Source: Kordia aestuariivivens
Lineage (GTDB): Bacteria > Bacteroidota > Bacteroidia > Flavobacteriales > Flavobacteriaceae
Reading direction: 5' to 3'
Length of the DNA stretch: 64,000 bases
NCBI RefSeq assembly: GCF_014397005.1
Contig: NZ_JACGWS010000007.1
Span: 1 to 64,000 of the forward strand
Each line of letters begins with the position of its first letter. Position 1 is the first letter of the stretch. Positions 46,620-53,344 of the stretch are shown here, in pieces. A program made the translations under genes and the position numbers. The notes under the pieces were generated by a model, which was not told the origin of the DNA, did not search any database, and saw only the letters and a list, made by a program, of their open reading frames with translations.

Positions 46620-46648
46620 AAAAATTGCGCAGTAGTATTTCATCTTTG
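46612..46648 (+). promoter_or_regulatory. Island operator 3 and promoter of the nucleotidyltransferase-tRNA unit
   Basis: CTACGTAA-N5-TTGCGCAG (46612-46632), 8 bp, then CATCTTTG (46641-46648), one mismatch from TAnnTTTG. It overlaps the last codons and stop of the exonuclease gene. All genes from 46740 through the tRNA array face away from it on the same strand. Confidence 0.72.
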
Positions 46649-46739
46649 TCACAGATATAAAAAACGATATAAAATTAACAATCATGCAAATTAGAAAAGG
46701 CTCACTGTTTTAAGTATTTAACAAATAACTTAAAACAAA

Positions 46740-46964
46740 ATGAAAACGTTCAAGAACAAGAAATTTTATAATTTCAAAGAAGTTCACAAACGCAAAAAAA
46801 GAACACGCGCTTCCAAAATTTACTGGAAAAGCAACACTTGGGAATATCGCAGATACTTACGTCAACAGTATCGCGCAAAATGTAAAGTAATTCTCAGAAA
46901 ACAAGTAAACGGGCAAGAAATAGAATTTCCACGATTCAGAAATACACTTTGGTGGGAATACTAA
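46740..46964 (+). CDS. Small very basic protein of the RNA-repair island
   Basis: 74 aa, about one third Lys/Arg with aromatic residues (KVHKRKKRTRASKIYWKS-like N-terminal half; YLRQQYRAKCKVILRKQ). It looks like an RNA- or ribosome-binding peptide, but I recognise no family. It is first in the operator 3 unit and ends 11 bp before the first nucleotidyltransferase. A 9-codon mini-ORF (ATG at 46684) precedes it and is probably not meaningful. Confidence 0.6.
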   Translation: MKTFKNKKFYNFKEVHKRKKRTRASKIYWKSNTWEYRRYLRQQYRAKCKVILRKQVNGQEIEFPRFRNTLWWEY

Positions 46965-46975
46965 AAGCATTCAAA

Positions 46976-47722
46976 ATGAAAACACGAATACTAGAAAAAC
47001 TCAACGAAATAGAACGCGATAAAAATATCGAAATCTTATTCGCTGTCGAATCAGGAAGCAGAGCTTGGGGCTTTGCTTCGCCTGATTCTGATTACGACAT
47101 TCGCTTTGTGTACAAACACAAAACCGAGTGGTACTTGAATCTTTGGGAACAAAAAGATACGGTTCAATTCATGACGGAAGACGAATTAGACGGTTCAGGT
47201 TGGGATATTCGAAAAGCACTCAAATTGCTTTCAAAATCGAATGCTTCATTACTTGGGTGGCTCTTCTCGCCTATTGTGTATCGAAGTTCTGGAACGTTTT
47301 TGGAAGAAGTGAAAGCGGTTGCAACTGACAATTTCAATCCTGTATCTGGATTTTTTCATTACCATAGCATGAGCAAAGGTTTTGAAGAAACGTTGGGTTC
47401 TGAAGAAATGACGCTTAAAAGTTATTTCTACGCGATCAGAACGGCTTTATGTGCCAATTGGATTTACAAAAATGAAAGCATTCCGCCCGTAGAATTTCGA
47501 GAACTATATTCATTACTTGATGAAGATTCTTGTCTTTTGCTAGATGAATTAATTCTGCTTAAAAGCAAACACATCGAAAAAAGTGACGAACCTGTAAACG
47601 AACATTTAATTAATTTGGCAAAGAAAATAGTTGCGGAAAATAATGAAGTTCGAAAAGAAATTGCACATAGAACATCTAATCCTGATGATTTTAATACATT
47701 GTTTTTAAAAACAATCTCATGA
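46976..47722 (+). CDS. YcgL-like DNA polymerase beta-superfamily nucleotidyltransferase 1
   Basis: 248 aa from the ATG at 46976; an in-frame earlier start (46949) overlaps the previous gene. The active site is ESGSRAWGFASPDSDYDIRFVY: GS motif followed by two Asp metal ligands, then a long helical C-terminal region (KSNASLLGWLFSPIVY). This is the YcgL-type Pol-beta nucleotidyltransferase group. Its substrate is unknown; in an RNA-repair island, addition of nucleotides to RNA ends or nucleotidylation of tRNA is plausible. The stop overlaps the next nucleotidyltransferase (ATGA). Confidence 0.85.
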   Translation: MKTRILEKLNEIERDKNIEILFAVESGSRAWGFASPDSDYDIRFVYKHKTEWYLNLWEQKDTVQFMTEDELDGSGWDIRKALKLLSKSNASLLGWLFSPIVYRSSGTFLEEVKAVATDNFNPVSGFFHYHSMSKGFEETLGSEEMTLKSYFYAIRTALCANWIYKNESIPPVEFRELYSLLDEDSCLLLDELILLKSKHIEKSDEPVNEHLINLAKKIVAENNEVRKEIAHRTSNPDDFNTLFLKTIS

Positions 47723-48780
47723 CACTCTCAGCACTTAAAAAATCGGGACATATAATCTTTGAATGTATTAGCGGAAGTCGCGCGTACGGATTGGACACAC
47801 CAACTTCGGACACAGACATTCGCGGTGTTTTTGTATTGCCAAAATCAATGTATTATTCGTTGGATTATATTGATCAGATTAATGATGAAACGAATGACGT
47901 TGTATATTATGAATTGCAAAAATTCATTTCGTTATGCGCAAAAAACAATCCGAACATCTTAGAATTACTGAATGTTTCTGATGATTGTGTGCTACAAAAA
48001 GATCCGCTATTTGATCAAATTAAGTTAGAAATTTTTCTATCAAAACAATGCGAAAAATCATTTGCAAACTACGCGTTTACACAAATCAAAAAAGCGCGCG
48101 GATTGGAAAAAAAGATTGTGAATCCGATGGAAAAAGAACGAAAATCTGTGTTGGATTTTTGTTTTATCTATGACGAAGGAACTTCAATTCCGTTGAAAAC
48201 GTTTCTAGCTGAGAGAAACATCAAGCAAGCACAATGTGGCATTACAAATATTCCGCATTTAAAAGATTGTCACAATCTATATTACAACGAAAATATTCCC
48301 TACAAAGGAATTATCAAAAGTGAAAACGCGAATGAATTGGCACTGAGTACCATCCCGAAAGGGGAAAAAGCAATTGGACTCTTATTTTTTAATAAAGACA
48401 ACTATTCATCGTATTGCAAAAAATATAAAGAATATTGGAATTGGGTTGAAAAACGAAATGATGAACGTTATAAAACTACCATTTCACACGGGAAAAATTA
48501 CGATTCCAAAAACATGATGCACACATTTAGATTGTTGCGCATGGCAAAAGAAATTGCTGTAGAAAATACGATTCATGTAAAACGTTCAGATAGAGAATTT
48601 TTGCTAGACGTGAAACATGGTAAATATGAATATGACGAATTGGTTACTTGGGCGACGGAACTGAAAACCGAATTGGAAACGTTATACGCGGATTCAAACT
48701 TGCCAGAAAGACCGAATTTAAAATTGATCAACGAACTATTAATTAAAGTAAGAACCGAATTTTACAATCAAAAATCGTGA
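47719..48780 (+). CDS. YcgL-like nucleotidyltransferase 2
   Basis: 353 aa. Active site CISGSRAYGLDTPTSDTDIRGVF (GS and DxD) and extra helical domain with CAKNNPNILELLN, KPMEKERKSVLDFC-type segment, and YKTTISHGKNYDSKNMMHTFRLLRMAKEIA. It is a longer paralogue of the preceding gene, and the coupled pair suggests a two-enzyme complex. Overlaps its neighbours by ATGA (47719-47722) and GTGA (48777-48780). Confidence 0.87.
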   Translation: MTLSALKKSGHIIFECISGSRAYGLDTPTSDTDIRGVFVLPKSMYYSLDYIDQINDETNDVVYYELQKFISLCAKNNPNILELLNVSDDCVLQKDPLFDQIKLEIFLSKQCEKSFANYAFTQIKKARGLEKKIVNPMEKERKSVLDFCFIYDEGTSIPLKTFLAERNIKQAQCGITNIPHLKDCHNLYYNENIPYKGIIKSENANELALSTIPKGEKAIGLLFFNKDNYSSYCKKYKEYWNWVEKRNDERYKTTISHGKNYDSKNMMHTFRLLRMAKEIAVENTIHVKRSDREFLLDVKHGKYEYDELVTWATELKTELETLYADSNLPERPNLKLINELLIKVRTEFYNQKS

Positions 48781-49487
48781 ACACATTACTAGACATATCA
48801 TATTCATGCAAAAGCTTTCTTTCTGACGAATGGAAAGCACAATATGGCGCGTTTTTGCAACGTGAACATTTAGTATTGCTTTCGCGAAATGTATCTGCGT
48901 TATATCAAAATGATGTTGAGAAGTTTCACGGGAAACCAAATTTTGAAGAAGAGATTATTCCTGATATTAAAGAAGCATTTACAATCTTTAAAGCGCAATT
49001 TCGAATGCTAAAAAAGTATCATTTTGAAGCGAATCATCTCACGCGAAAAGCTTTTGCAACTGCGTTGAAAGAAACATCTTTTGCGCACATTTTGATCCTT
49101 TCCGGACAACGATTAACCTCCGCAAGTATAAAAGATGAACGCGCAATTCCGCCTTTGCAACAAGAATTATTAAAGCGTAGTTTTGAACTGCACAATGATC
49201 AAATTTCGAAAGCAGTGCGCGCTTGGGAAAAACACGCGCAACGTTCTACGGAAAGTTTCTGGGGAGCCGTAAAAGGAAACAGTGAAGACAAAGAAATCAA
49301 GGTCCAAAAACTGATCAAACATATTTTGAAACATAAAACCTGGTGGAATGTATTTACACATTACAAACACGATTTGGTATACGAAATTCGAATTCCAAGC
49401 GGTCACGGAATTCGCTGGAAAAAAGAAAATTTGGAACTCATTGGATTTTTAGAACCTTTTGAAAATTACGATTATGACAGAAAATGA
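48777..49487 (+). CDS. Unknown 236-aa protein linked to the nucleotidyltransferases
   Basis: Starts with GTG overlapping the previous TGA. Rich in helices, with RKAFATALKETSFAHILILSG, TESFWGAVKGN and a C-terminal IRIPSGHGIRWKKENLELIGFLEP. No domain that I recognise. Lys/Arg/His-rich composition and genetic coupling suggest an RNA-binding partner of the nucleotidyltransferases. Overlaps the SDR gene by 14 nt. Confidence 0.65.
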   Translation: MNTLLDISYSCKSFLSDEWKAQYGAFLQREHLVLLSRNVSALYQNDVEKFHGKPNFEEEIIPDIKEAFTIFKAQFRMLKKYHFEANHLTRKAFATALKETSFAHILILSGQRLTSASIKDERAIPPLQQELLKRSFELHNDQISKAVRAWEKHAQRSTESFWGAVKGNSEDKEIKVQKLIKHILKHKTWWNVFTHYKHDLVYEIRIPSGHGIRWKKENLELIGFLEPFENYDYDRK

Positions 49488-50841
49488 ACAGACATATAAT
49501 TTTTCGCAGGAAGAATGGGAAACCTGTTTGAAGGTTTTGCATGTGCTGAAGGAAAATCCGTTTGAGAATCCAGACAACAAACAGTTTGGAACGCTGATTA
49601 CGAAAATCTCTAAAAAGGCAAAAAAAGCAAATCGGAAAGATGCATTTTCTTCAAAAAAACAAGAAGATTTAGACACCATTCTAAACAGTGAAATTTCTAA
49701 AAATGCACTAGAAAACACAACAGTTTATCAAGATAATTCGGCAACTCCGCAATCATTTACAAAGTTGAATGTTCCTAAAAATTGTTATTGCTGTAATGAA
49801 TCGTTTTCGCTTGCGCATTCGTTTTACAATCGATTGTGTCCGAAATGTGCCGAACTCAACTATGAAAACCGATTCAAAGATATTAACTTAACAAATCGCA
49901 ACATAATTTTAACTGGTGGACGCGTAAAAATTGGCTATGCAACTGCGCTCAAAATGTTGCGTTCAGACGCACATGTAACCGTAACAACTCGTTTTCCAGC
50001 AAGTGCATTGGATTTGTTTCGCCAAGAAAAAGATTATGAAAATTGGAAAGACAACTTAGTACTTTTCGGATTGGATTTACGAAATCTAAAAGCAGTTGAA
50101 AACTTCATTACTTATTATAAAAGCAAGCATGAAACACTCGATATTTTGATAAATAATGCAGCGCAAACCATAAAATATACAGATCAATATTACACGCCAT
50201 TAATTGCAAAAGAACAAGAATTAGCATTTGGTTTTTCTGATCAACAAAACTTGATCGCAAACGAAACGCCAGTGGCGAATGTGAAATTATTGGAAAATCA
50301 TGTAGAAAAAAGCTATTTAGAACTCAATCGTTTTGGACAACCTATTGATAGTAGATCTAAAAATAGTTGGAATGCTACTTTAGAAGAAATCTCGATGCAT
50401 GAATTAATCGAGGTAAACTTGATCAATCAAATTTCTCCATATTTTCTGATTAAAGAATTGTTACCACTTTTGAAAAATTCAACCTTTCAGAAAAAACACA
50501 TTATCAACGTGACTTCTTCCGAAGGACAATTCAGTTACAACAACAAAACGATGTTTCATCCACATACAAATATGACTAAGGCAGCATTGAATATGATGAC
50601 GCGAACGTCTGCGATGACTTTTGAAAAAGATCATATTTATATGAATGCGGTTGATGTTGGTTGGGTTTCCACGGGCGCACGCGAAACCTTACGCAAAAAA
50701 CAATTTGAAAAAGGATACATTCCGCCACTCGATCCAGTTGATGGTGCATCGAGAATCGTACATCCGATTTATGAAAATGAAAAAAACAATACTATATTTA
50801 CAGGAAAGTTGTTAAAAAACTACTGTATTGTAGATTGGTAA
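49474..50841 (+). CDS. Zinc-motif SDR-fold protein with altered active site
   Basis: 455 aa from the ATG at 49474. Residues about 1-95 are helical. A zinc-knuckle-like pair CYCC and CPKC (about 103-106 and 125-128) precedes a Rossmann SDR domain: ILTGGRVKIGYATALKML (a divergent TGxxxGxG), DILINNAAQT (NNAA motif) and INVTSSEGQF (Ser). The usual YxxxK is not visible: the Lys lies in HTNMTKAALNM, where position -4 is Thr. It probably binds NAD(P) but may not be a normal reductase. Last protein gene before the tRNA array (13 bp gap). RNA binding through the zinc motif is inference. Confidence 0.8.
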   Translation: MTENEQTYNFSQEEWETCLKVLHVLKENPFENPDNKQFGTLITKISKKAKKANRKDAFSSKKQEDLDTILNSEISKNALENTTVYQDNSATPQSFTKLNVPKNCYCCNESFSLAHSFYNRLCPKCAELNYENRFKDINLTNRNIILTGGRVKIGYATALKMLRSDAHVTVTTRFPASALDLFRQEKDYENWKDNLVLFGLDLRNLKAVENFITYYKSKHETLDILINNAAQTIKYTDQYYTPLIAKEQELAFGFSDQQNLIANETPVANVKLLENHVEKSYLELNRFGQPIDSRSKNSWNATLEEISMHELIEVNLINQISPYFLIKELLPLLKNSTFQKKHIINVTSSEGQFSYNNKTMFHPHTNMTKAALNMMTRTSAMTFEKDHIYMNAVDVGWVSTGARETLRKKQFEKGYIPPLDPVDGASRIVHPIYENEKNNTIFTGKLLKNYCIVDW

Positions 50842-50854
50842 AAAGATAAAAGAT

Positions 50855-50931
50855 GTAGCAGTAATTCAACAAACCGGAAGAACACTACCTTGCTAAGGTA
50901 GAGGATGCGGGTTCGAACCCCGTCTGTTGCT
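50855..50931 (+). tRNA. tRNA-Ser(GCT)-like, short variable arm
   Basis: Acceptor GTAGCAG / CTGTTGC with two G-U pairs, anticodon stem CTACC / GGTAG with loop TTGCTAA (GCT), T arm GCGGG TTCGAAC CCCGT. The D stem is only about 3 bp (TTC / GAA). It lacks the long variable arm of normal tRNA-Ser and has discriminator T. Starts 13 bp after the SDR stop, so it is on the same transcript. Confidence 0.75.
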
Positions 50932-50964
50932 CTTTTAAAGTAATACAAATATATAATTAAGCAA

Positions 50965-51035
50965 AGATTGATGGTTTAATTGGAAGAACACTTGGCTCAT
51001 ATCTAGAGGCGCGAGTTCGAATCTCGCTCAATCTT
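50965..51035 (+). tRNA. tRNA-like, anticodon CAT (Met/Ile2 type)
   Basis: Acceptor AGATTGA / TCAATCT, D arm GTTT...GAAC, loop CTCATAT (CAT) on a poor anticodon stem (TTGG / CTAG), T arm GCGAG TTCGAAT CTCGC, discriminator T. The weak anticodon stem and U73 are atypical. Confidence 0.7.
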
Positions 51036-51050
51036 TGTATAATAACGGCA

Positions 51051-51123
51051 ACGGTAGTAGCTCAGCTGGAAGAGTGCCTGCCTGTCACGCAGGAAGACGT
51101 GGGTTCGAATCTCACCTACTGTT
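51051..51123 (+). tRNA. tRNA-Asp(GTC)
   Basis: Acceptor ACGGTAG / CTACTGT (extends to about 10 bp as GCAACGGTAG / CTACTGTTGC), D arm GCTCAGCTGGAAGAGT, anticodon stem CCTGC / GCAGG, loop CTGTCAC (GTC), T arm GTGGG TTCGAAT CTCAC. The best-formed tRNA of the left group. Discriminator T rather than the usual G. Confidence 0.85.
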
Positions 51124-51217
51124 GCTTATTTAATTAGAATACCTTTCATTAGATTAATTATAAATAGCCCATCAAATTTGGAAGGAACACTATAAAAATT
51201 ACATATTTGCCACACTA

Positions 51218-51334
51218 ATGACGAAAAATTATTTACATATAGCCTCTATTTGTCTGAGAAGTCAGGACAAAAATCGCGAAATGGTTGAACCATTTTCGGG
51301 AAACAGGACGCCTTATGTATATTTTTATGAGTGA
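51218..51334 (+). CDS. Possible 38-aa peptide in the tRNA array
   Basis: ATG at 51218 to TGA at 51332-51334; the peptide begins MTKNYLHIASICLRSQ and ends YVYFYE. It lies 9 bp after a CATATTTG box and 39 bp before a terminator. No clear ribosome site. It may instead be a structured ncRNA, since a perfect hairpin sits inside. Confidence 0.3.
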   Translation: MTKNYLHIASICLRSQDKNREMVEPFSGNRTPYVYFYE

Positions 51335-51373
51335 AATTTAATATGAAATAACACAAAAACTATAAATACAGCA

Positions 51374-51401
51374 AGCGTCCAAGAAATTGGGCGCTTTTTT
51401 T
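51374..51401 (+). terminator. Terminator of the first small unit
   Basis: AGCGTCC / GGGCGCT stem (one G-U), 8-nt loop, then a run of six Ts. Confidence 0.85.
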
Positions 51402-51642
51402 ATGAAAAAAAATTAAAAAATGATCAAAGCATAACCAAATAGAAAAATAAAAGATTGAAACGAAAAACAATTGAGAGACAGCCAGTTGCTAAAAAGTTCA
51501 GTATCCGTTAAAAAACGGACAGGGATTCTTATGTCTAAAATTAAATACAACTAATTGATTATCAATAAATTAAATTAAAAAATAGTTGTGTAATCAAAAA
51601 AACGTTTTCATATTTGCAACGTCAAAAACAAAAAGACACATC

Positions 51643-51783
51643 ATGAAATTTAACATACATCACATATCCGCCTTAGCAAGTATTCTCCGATCGCTGGAAA
51701 GTTGCAGACTGTTTTTACAAGAACAGACAGAGGATTTTATGTATTTAAAAAAATGGGAGTATTATAAAGATATGTTACGCTGA
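51643..51783 (+). CDS. Possible 46-aa peptide in the tRNA array
   Basis: ATG at 51643, preceded by a CATATTTG box 26 bp upstream and followed by a terminator 27 bp downstream. Peptide starts MKFNIHHISALASILRSLE and ends YYKDMLR, amphipathic helix-like. A longer in-frame start at 51586 lies before the box and is rejected. Unknown family. Confidence 0.45.
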   Translation: MKFNIHHISALASILRSLESCRLFLQEQTEDFMYLKKWEYYKDMLR

Positions 51784-51810
51784 TCGTAACTATACATAAA
51801 CTTTATAAAA

Positions 51811-51840
51811 GCATCTCCCAAAAAAAGAGATGCTTTTTTT
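51811..51840 (+). terminator. Terminator of the second small unit
   Basis: GCATCTC / GAGATGC perfect stem, loop of nine bases, then TTTTTTT. Confidence 0.9.
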
Positions 51841-51854
51841 ATGGTTTAAAATTA

Positions 51855-51938
51855 GGGAATTCGTCGGAGTTGGAGAGCCGAAGCAGACTGTAAATCTGTT
51901 GTGTAATAACTGAGTAGGTTCGAATCCTACAATTCCCA
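51855..51938 (+). tRNA. tRNA-Tyr(GTA)
   Basis: 84 nt class II tRNA. Acceptor GGGAATT / AATTCCC, loop CTGTAAA (GTA) on GCAGA / TCTGT, long variable region of about 14 nt (GTGTAATAACTGA) as expected for bacterial tRNA-Tyr, T arm GTAGG TTCGAAT CCTAC, discriminator A. No encoded CCA. Confidence 0.88.
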
Positions 51939-51944
51939 CAAAAT

Positions 51945-52015
51945 ACGCTTGTGGTGTAACGGTAGCATGTACGTCTCCAAAACGTACGGTTGAGGTTCAA
52001 ATCCTTACAGGCGTG
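51945..52015 (+). tRNA. tRNA-Trp(CCA)
   Basis: Acceptor ACGCTTG / CAGGCGT, anticodon stem TACGT / ACGTA with loop CTCCAAA (CCA), T arm TGAGG TTCAAAT CCTTA, discriminator G. D arm GTGTAACGGTAGCA. Seven bases after tRNA-Tyr. Confidence 0.87.
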
Positions 52016-52025
52016 CAAAAAATAT

Positions 52026-52097
52026 ATAGCTATGGTGTAATGGATAGCACTAGAGATTTCTAATCTCTTAGTCTAAGTTCGAATCTTAGTAGCTATA
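52026..52097 (+). tRNA. tRNA-Arg(TCT)
   Basis: Acceptor ATAGCTA / TAGCTAT, anticodon stem AGAGA / TCTCT with loop TTTCTAA (TCT), T arm CTAAG TTCGAAT CTTAG, discriminator A. Well formed. Confidence 0.9.
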
Positions 52098-52102
52098 CTA
52101 AT

Positions 52103-52175
52103 AGTATCGTGACTCAATGGCTAGAGTGCTCGACTGTCTCTCGAGAAGTTGCGGGTTCGAATCCCGTCGGTACTG
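52103..52175 (+). tRNA. tRNA-like with anticodon GTC (second Asp-type)
   Basis: Acceptor AGTATCG / CGGTACT, stem CTCGA / TCGAG with loop CTGTCTC (GTC), T arm GCGGG TTCGAAT CCCGT, discriminator G (usual for Asp). The loop has T at position 37, where a purine is nearly universal, so the anticodon loop is unusual. Confidence 0.78.
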
Positions 52176-52181
52176 CAAAAT

Positions 52182-52253
52182 GCTCCGTTCGTCTAACGGC
52201 TAGGACACCTGCCTTTCGAGCAGATAATAAGAGTTCGATTCTCTTACGGAGTA
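52182..52253 (+). tRNA. tRNA-Glu(TTC)
   Basis: Acceptor GCTCCGT / ACGGAGT, loop CTTTCGA (TTC) on CTGC / GCAG, T arm AAGAG TTCGATT CTCTT, discriminator A. D arm GTCTAACGGCTAGGAC is typical of Glu. Confidence 0.9.
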
Positions 52254-52260
52254 CAAATTT

Positions 52261-52395
52261 ACCTGTGTGATGGAACTGGTATACAAAACAGTCTTAAACG
52301 CTGTTGTGCGAAGCACATGTGGGTTCGAAATACTTTAGTATTCATGAACTCCGAATTATCAGATAAATAGAGGTGAACTAATCCCACCGCAGGTA
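52261..52395 (+). tRNA. tRNA-Leu(TAA) interrupted by a 52-nt insertion in the T loop
   Basis: Acceptor ACCTGTG (52261-52267) / CGCAGGT (52388-52394), discriminator A. D arm GATGGAACTGGTATACAAA of Leu type, anticodon stem ACAGT / GCTGT with loop CTTAAAC (TAA), long variable arm TGTGC GAA GCACA. The T arm opens GTGGG TTCGAA, then 52 extra bases (52330-52381), then T CCCAC. Removing them restores a perfect seven-base T loop TTCGAAT. The insert folds on itself: AATAC / GTATT around TTTA, extended by GGGTTC with GAACTC. Confidence 0.85.
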
Positions 52396-52404
52396 CTAAA
52401 AAAT

Positions 52405-52478
52405 GCAGGAATGGCGGAACCGGTATACGCGGCTGTCTTAGAAGCAGTTTTTTGAGAGTTCGAATCTCTCTTCCTGTA
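52405..52478 (+). tRNA. tRNA-Leu(TAG) with a short variable region
   Basis: Acceptor GCAGGAA / TTCCTGT, loop CTTAGAA (TAG) on GCTGT / GCAGT, T arm GAGAG TTCGAAT CTCTC, discriminator A. The variable region is just TTTTTT, whereas normal tRNA-Leu has a long variable arm. Confidence 0.82.
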
Positions 52479-52506
52479 CAATATGCAATCTTGAAAGGAG
52501 TGCAAT

Positions 52507-52578
52507 AAGTTTATGGTGTAATGGATAGCACTTTAGCCTACGAAGCTGAAAGTATAGGTTCGAATCCTATTAAACTTA
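52507..52578 (+). tRNA. tRNA-Arg(ACG)
   Basis: Acceptor AAGTTTA / TAAACTT, stem TTAGC / GCTGA with loop CTACGAA (ACG), T arm ATAGG TTCGAAT CCTAT, discriminator A. A34 would need TadA deamination. Confidence 0.88.
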
Positions 52579-52583
52579 CAAAT

Positions 52584-52655
52584 TGATCTGTTGTGTAACG
52601 GCTAGCACACGAGATTTTGATTCTCGAAGTAGAGGTTCGATTCCTCTCAGATCTA
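52584..52655 (+). tRNA. tRNA-Gln(TTG)
   Basis: Acceptor TGATCTG / CAGATCT (T-T mismatch at the first pair), stem CGAGA / TCTCG with loop TTTTGAT (TTG), T arm AGAGG TTCGATT CCTCT, discriminator A. The open first pair is a known feature of Gln tRNAs. Confidence 0.88.
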
Positions 52656-52661
52656 CAAAAT

Positions 52662-52734
52662 GGTGACTTTAGTTTATGTGGTAAAACGCCTCACTGTGAA
52701 TGAGAAGAACAGGGTTCGATCCCCGAAGTCACCC
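52662..52734 (+). tRNA. tRNA-His(GTG) with a damaged T stem
   Basis: Acceptor GGTGACT / AGTCACC, loop CTGTGAA (GTG) on CTCA / TGAG, discriminator C as in His. The T arm CAGGG TTCGATC CCCGA has only about three paired bases, suggesting relaxed selection. Confidence 0.82.
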
Positions 52735-52739
52735 AAAAA

Positions 52740-52812
52740 GGAATAATAGCAAAGTTGGTCAATGCGCTGGATTGAAGCTCCAGAGATACAGGTTCGAATC
52801 CTGTTTGTTCCA
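52740..52812 (+). tRNA. tRNA-Phe(GAA), second copy
   Basis: Acceptor GGAATAA / TTGTTCC, stem CTGGA / TCCAG with loop TTGAAGC (GAA, G37), T arm ACAGG TTCGAAT CCTGT, discriminator A. Unlike the canonical tRNA-Phe at 41055-41127, so not a recent duplicate. Confidence 0.86.
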
Positions 52813-52817
52813 CAAAA

Positions 52818-52885
52818 GGAATGTAGTTTAATTTAAAATAGTGAGTTATTATCTCAAAGATGCAAGTTTAACCCTTGCCATTCTA
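52818..52885 (+). tRNA. Mitochondrion-like degenerate tRNA, anticodon ATT (Asn?)
   Basis: GGAATG / CATTCT acceptor of only six pairs, a D region TAGTTTAATTTAAAATAG without the conserved GG, stem TGAG / CTCA with loop TTATTAT (ATT), T arm GCAAG TTTAACC CTTGC (not TTCRA). It resembles mitochondrial tRNAs. It is clearly related to the Lys-type gene at 54409-54480 (shared TAGTTTAA, AAAATAGT, CAAAGATGCA). A34 for Asn is rare in bacteria. Confidence 0.55.
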
Positions 52886-52906
52886 TAATTAGTAAAAACA
52901 AAAGTT

Positions 52907-53221
52907 ATGAGACAAGATGTATTACAGAAGTTCTTTTACAGAACTGAAGATTCAGGAAGATTCCTCGTGACTTCAAAAAGAACTGGAGTCACCTATTTTG
53001 TGGAACCAATTGATGCTGGAAAGCCTGCTATTTTATGGGGCGATTTAGATCCAGTTACAAAAAAAATGACTGGAGATTATGGAAATGTCAGAAGAGGCGC
53101 CGTTTTAGCGAAAGAATCGTTGATTACCGAAGCTAATGGTTTCCAAAATATTTCCACATTCAAAGGAAGTCCTTTAGGAGAAATTGATCGCAGAGATCGA
53201 TTGTATAAAAATAAATTGTAA
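52907..53221 (+). CDS. Unknown 104-aa protein between the tRNA array and Rnl2-like ligase
   Basis: 104 aa, N-terminal FYRTEDSGRFLVTSKRTGVTYFVEP, then GDYGNVRRGAVLAKESL and an Arg/Asp-rich C-terminus (IDRRDRLYKNKL). No known domain seen. It starts 22 bp after the last array tRNA and is followed by the Rnl2-like ligase, so it is probably part of the island. Confidence 0.6.
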   Translation: MRQDVLQKFFYRTEDSGRFLVTSKRTGVTYFVEPIDAGKPAILWGDLDPVTKKMTGDYGNVRRGAVLAKESLITEANGFQNISTFKGSPLGEIDRRDRLYKNKL

Positions 53222-53236
53222 AACTATAAAAACTCT

Positions 53237-53334
53237 TTATTGAATAAAGACTCCGTTTTTCAACGGAGTTAATTCAACTAACTATTTTGACTACACCTTA
53301 AAAGGTTTCTCAAAATTGAGTTTCATTAAAAACA
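53237..53334 (+). repeat. Hairpin repeat copy A, before the Rnl2-like gene
   Basis: Hairpin ACTCCGTT TTTC AACGGAGT (53250-53269), then TTAATTCAACTAAC, and 35 bp on TCTCAAAATTGAGTTTCATT (53309-53328). The same two blocks recur at 54502-54607 after the Rnl2-like gene. Confidence 0.7.
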
Positions 53335-53344
53335 AAAAGAAATC

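Larger units (their letters stand above)
51124..51854. other. 730-bp gap in the tRNA array: two small promoter-ORF-terminator units
   Basis: Contains two CATATTTG -7-like boxes (51202-51209, 51609-51616), each followed by a short ORF (51218-51334 and 51643-51783) and a terminator (51374-51401 and 51811-51840). Also hairpins AAATGG TTGAA CCATTT (about 51279-51295) and CCGTT AAAA AACGG-like near 51510. No tRNA here. Confidence 0.6.
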
